NCBI GenBank assembly: GCA_002438405.1
Contig: DJOE01000023.1
Location: 120,074-184,073 of the forward strand
Source of the DNA: Cyanobacteria bacterium UBA6446
Lineage (GTDB): Bacteria > Cyanobacteriota > Vampirovibrionia > Gastranaerophilales > Gastranaerophilaceae
Length of the DNA: 64,000 nucleotides
Direction: 5' to 3'
Position numbers and translations under genes: made by a program. The notes beneath the pieces were generated by a model that worked only from the letters and a program-made list of their open reading frames with translations, did not search any database and was not told where the DNA came from. Each line of letters begins with the position of its first letter. Position 1 is the first letter of the stretch. Positions 61,423-64,000 of the stretch are shown in pieces.

Positions 61423-62370
61423 CTAAATATCAACTATTCTTCCTTGATCGTCATCGCCGCCATTATCGGCTTTTTTAGGCTCTCCAATAACAATCATTGT
61501 TTTAATTTTTGGGATAAAATGTTCTTTTACATTAGCAACCTTTATAAAATCATCTGCATCTTTAAACAACCCATTTACAGCACGATATTCAACAATTTTT
61601 TTAGCCATTACAATATTTATCCCTGGGAGAACAGCAATTTCATCTGCACCGCTATTATTTACATCAATTTTGTTAGGTCCGGCACTCAAAGCATCGCTCA
61701 TATCAATAAATTGAGGGGCTTCAATATCTCGCTCTTGTGTTTTTTCTACTTGATGAATATTATCAATATTTACGAATTTTTCATCATAAGGTCGTTGATG
61801 TTCAAGTCCTTTACTATATGGGTCAGGTTGAATTGCACCCATTTCAACAAACTTAGCACCGGTATTTGTTGAATCAATTTTAATATCATTTTCTTTTTTA
61901 GTAAAATCTTTTCCCGTTGTAGATTTGATTGTTATTATATCAACTTTTGTTTCGTAACTAAAAAATGAAGCTAATGAATCTAATGAAATGAATGCATCAA
62001 AAATTTTACAAGTTTCATTCCAGCATTTATTGATATTAACTTTATTTTTTTCTTTAGTTATAGTAAAAGTTCTTTTTTCAGATTTTCTGTTTGCAACATT
62101 GTCAAGAACAACTATTTTTTCATCTTGGAAATATTTGACAGTACAATGCTCGTTATAAATCGTATTTTTATTGAATACAAAACGTTTAGGGACAATACTT
62201 ATACTTCCTTTATACAATGAATCCATAAAGAAATATCGCAATATTAATGCAGGAATTAACAATATAAGAAAAATCGCTAAACAAAAATTCGCAATTTGAG
62301 GGGACACAAAATACAATCCCATGTATATTGCAATAATACTTCCAAAAAATGTTCGACCTCTTCTATACAT
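61423..62370 (-). CDS. membrane protein with C-terminal ComEA-like helix-hairpin-helix
   Basis: 315 residues. Two N-terminal membrane segments (FFGSIIAIYMGLYFVS, FCLAIFLILLIPALILRYFF) precede a polar middle of beta strands (KRTFTITKEKNKVNIN). The C-terminal 70 residues are a ComEA/T2SK-type HhH: KIDVNNSGADEIAVLPGINI and AKKIVEYRAVNGLFKDADDF, often DNA- or protein-binding. Leaderless start: CATAAT ends 6 nt before ATG and no Shine-Dalgarno. First gene of the operon. Its role with Ycf46 is unknown. Confidence 0.8.
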   Translation of the reverse strand: MYRRGRTFFGSIIAIYMGLYFVSPQIANFCLAIFLILLIPALILRYFFMDSLYKGSISIVPKRFVFNKNTIYNEHCTVKYFQDEKIVVLDNVANRKSEKRTFTITKEKNKVNINKCWNETCKIFDAFISLDSLASFFSYETKVDIITIKSTTGKDFTKKENDIKIDSTNTGAKFVEMGAIQPDPYSKGLEHQRPYDEKFVNIDNIHQVEKTQERDIEAPQFIDMSDALSAGPNKIDVNNSGADEIAVLPGINIVMAKKIVEYRAVNGLFKDADDFIKVANVKEHFIPKIKTMIVIGEPKKADNGGDDDQGRIVDI

Positions 62371-62376
62371 AATTTA

Positions 62377-62406
62377 ATTATGCCACCAGTAATATTGATT
62401 TATCAA
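62377..62406 (-). promoter_or_regulatory. promoter of the HhH/radical-SAM/ycf46 operon, leaderless
   Basis: Minus-strand TTGATA (62406-62401), 18-nt spacer, extended -10 TG-G-CATAAT (hexamer 62382-62377), then exactly 6 nt to the ATG at 62370. Confidence 0.6.
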
Positions 62407-62427
62407 TTATATAAATAGATGATTTTA

Positions 62428-62436
62428 TGCTAATAT
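62428..62436 (+). promoter_or_regulatory. extended -10 of aroA, leaderless
   Basis: TGCTAATAT ends 6 nt before the ATG at 62443, with no Shine-Dalgarno. The same TGCTAATAT precedes the XRE gene at 35437. Confidence 0.5.
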
Positions 62437-62442
62437 CTAGCT

Positions 62443-63726
62443 ATGAAAAAAGTAGTTAACCAAAATTTCAATAGTCTAAAGGGAACACTTACAATTCCTG
62501 CAGATAAATCGATGTCACATAGAGCAATTATTTTTCCCTCATTAGCTAAAGGAAAATCAATTATTCACAACTTTTCAACAGGACAAGACCCCCATTCAAC
62601 CCTAAATATTTTTAAAAATTTAGGAGTTGATATCAAGTTAACTAATAATACAACCGTTGAAATCAATTCAACAGGAAAACTTTCTACTCCAAATATTGAT
62701 TTAGACTGTGGAAATTCAGGAACAACAATGCGATTATTGACAGGAGTTTTGGCTAGTCGAGATTTTAAGTCAACTCTTGTTGGAGATGAAAGTCTTTCTA
62801 AAAGGCCGATGAAAAGAGTAATTGAACCATTAACTCAAATGGGCGCTCAAATCACATCGAATAATTATAAAGCACCATTAAATATTGTAGGTCAAAAACT
62901 TCATTCAATAGATTACCAATCAAAAATAGCCTCCGCACAAGTGAAATCTTGTATCTTACTTGCAGGATTAAACACAGATGGAATAACTACAGTTACAGAA
63001 CCGTTTATCTCGAGAAACCATACTGAAATATTACTTAAACACATGGGAGCAAAAATTTCTACAAAAGGAACGACAGTATCTATCGAAAAATCAGAACTTC
63101 AACCAGTAGAAATCAATATTTTCGGAGATATTTCATCTGCAGCTTATTTTATTGTAGCAGGATTGATTGTGCCTAATTCAGAAATAATTTTAAAAAATGT
63201 AGGATTAAACCCAACAAGAACAGGAATTCTTGAAATAGTAAAAAAAATGGGCGGAGATATTGAAATACTTGAAGAACACGAAACTTGCGGAGAACTTGTT
63301 GGAGATATTAAAGTTAAATATTCGCCGGAACTAAAAGGAACGGAAATAAACGGTGAAATTATACCAAAATTAATTGATGAAGTTCCAATTATTGCAGTCT
63401 TAGCAACACAAGCCCAAGGACAAACAACAATTTCTGATGCTCAAGACTTGAGGAATAAGGAGTCAGATAGAATTACAGCAGTTGTTTCGGAATTAAAAAA
63501 ACTCGGAGCTGATATTGAAGAAAAACCAGACGGAATGGTTATTTGTGGAAAAACCGATTTGTTAGGAGATTGTGAAATTGAAACTTACCACGACCATAGA
63601 CTTGCAATGAGTTTATTTGTCGCTGGGTTAATTTGCAAAAAAGAGATTGCAATTAATGAATTTGAATGGGTAAATATTTCATTCCCCGAATTTGAAAAAA
63701 TGTTTGAAGTGTTAAAAAATAATTGA
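62443..63726 (+). CDS. aroA: 3-phosphoshikimate 1-carboxyvinyltransferase (EPSP synthase)
   Basis: 427 residues. AroA joins phosphoenolpyruvate and shikimate-3-phosphate in aromatic amino acid synthesis. Substrate loop PADKSMSHRAIIFPSLA, LDCGNSGTTMRLLTGVLA, and LRNKESDRI plus DHRLAMSLFVAGL carry the family's conserved Lys/Arg/Asp/Glu residues. The variant loop is GNSGTTMR, as in class II-like enzymes; inhibitor tolerance cannot be stated from this alone. Divergent from the HhH operon, apparently leaderless. Confidence 0.96.
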   Translation: MKKVVNQNFNSLKGTLTIPADKSMSHRAIIFPSLAKGKSIIHNFSTGQDPHSTLNIFKNLGVDIKLTNNTTVEINSTGKLSTPNIDLDCGNSGTTMRLLTGVLASRDFKSTLVGDESLSKRPMKRVIEPLTQMGAQITSNNYKAPLNIVGQKLHSIDYQSKIASAQVKSCILLAGLNTDGITTVTEPFISRNHTEILLKHMGAKISTKGTTVSIEKSELQPVEINIFGDISSAAYFIVAGLIVPNSEIILKNVGLNPTRTGILEIVKKMGGDIEILEEHETCGELVGDIKVKYSPELKGTEINGEIIPKLIDEVPIIAVLATQAQGQTTISDAQDLRNKESDRITAVVSELKKLGADIEEKPDGMVICGKTDLLGDCEIETYHDHRLAMSLFVAGLICKKEIAINEFEWVNISFPEFEKMFEVLKNN

Positions 63727-64000
63727 TACATTGAATTGATTTAATAGTCAGAATTACTTCGCATTCACTTGCAATGACAATATATATACTCCCTCGCCCA
63801 TTTATGGGAGAGGGTTGGGGTGAGGGTTGTTCCAGTGTTTGAGATTACGACGTCACTCTGTTCTAATCCATGTCCTATTTGCTCATTATTTTGACTCGTA
63901 ATGACATGCTCTTTTTTAGGGGTTCGGGGGCTTTGCCTCTGATAACTCGTTCCATTTGGTCGTTCGTGTTTTTCTTTTTCGGTTCCACTTTTTCTTTTTG
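63727..64000. repeat. GC-richer intergenic repeat region, no gene seen
   Basis: Composition departs from the rest of the window. It contains the hairpin CCCTC-G-CCCA-TTTA-TGGG-A-GAGGG (63791-63814) followed by TTGGGGTGAGGG, and fragments such as GAATTACTTCGCATTCACTT and ACTCGTAATGACATG, typical of dispersed non-coding repeats in bacteria. No reading frame with coding character is present. Confidence 0.55.

Noticed and set aside
61309..61872. A 187-codon plus-strand open frame across the radical SAM and HhH genes
   Set aside because: Its residues are the reverse reading of two real genes, rich in Phe/Asn/Ile without motif.

Overview
The window looks like a chromosome segment of a non-photosynthetic, gut-type relative of Cyanobacteria (Candidatus Melainabacteria / Gastranaerophilales). 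This is inferred, not proven. Grounds: low GC; short secreted proteins whose N-termini carry the class III signal core FTLAEVLITLGIIGVVAA; a ycf46 / DUF1257 / DUF2997 cluster of the cyanobacterial type; a diderm envelope (TolC-RND-adaptor pump, autotransporter barrel, AsmA-like protein); L-lactate dehydrogenase; and many lineage-specific proteins with a short N-terminal '[I/L/Q]-[S/N]-F-G' tag. No CRISPR array, insertion sequence, integrase or prophage is seen. Almost every base is assigned to a gene or a short regulatory gap; no gene-free stretch reaches 300 bases.

Layout. 1-7.8 kb: ispG (5' end outside the window), a short secreted-protein operon ending in a GHL10-type glycoside hydrolase-like protein, a prepilin-like protein with a palindrome over its promoter, and glyS. 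7.8-21.3 kb: small regulators, a 5'-nucleotidase-like enzyme, prfB with its programmed +1 frameshift, an ICMT-like membrane protein, ldh, a GNAT protein, a divergent XRE/prepilin pair, PAP2 and metallophosphoesterase genes, a hexapeptide acetyltransferase, tRNA-Ser(UGA), DUF4234 and GtrA. 21.3-28 kb: a TolC / RND / adaptor operon divergent from a MarR regulator, with an operator-like palindrome between them. 28-36.8 kb: a 1335-aa TPR and charged-helix envelope protein, tag, a tandem pair of paralogous membrane proteins of unknown family, a second divergent XRE/prepilin pair, and a repeat-containing hypothetical protein. 37-46.9 kb: acyl-CoA synthetase with acyl-ACP thioesterase, a Na/Pi transporter, an AsmA-like protein, a WG-repeat protein, and an AlaR/AlaT-like pair. 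47-52.4 kb: queF, galactofuranose-type genes (glf and GT2), a degenerate kinase-like protein, a candidate structured RNA and tRNA-Gln(CUG). 52.5-57.3 kb: a 1590-aa autotransporter-like adhesin. 57.5-62.4 kb: tRNA-Ser(GGA) and a five-gene operon (ComEA-type HhH membrane protein, NrdG-like radical SAM protein, Ycf46 AAA+ ATPase, duplicated DUF1257-like protein, DUF2997). 62.4-64 kb: aroA and a GC-richer intergenic repeat.

Three observations stand out. The five-gene AAA+/radical-SAM/DUF1257/DUF2997 operon has no assigned function and is the best candidate for an undescribed system. Each of the three prepilin-like genes has a strong palindrome upstream, and two of them are divergent from an XRE regulator. 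Several genes have a -10 element placed about 6 nt before the ATG and no Shine-Dalgarno sequence, suggesting frequent leaderless transcription.
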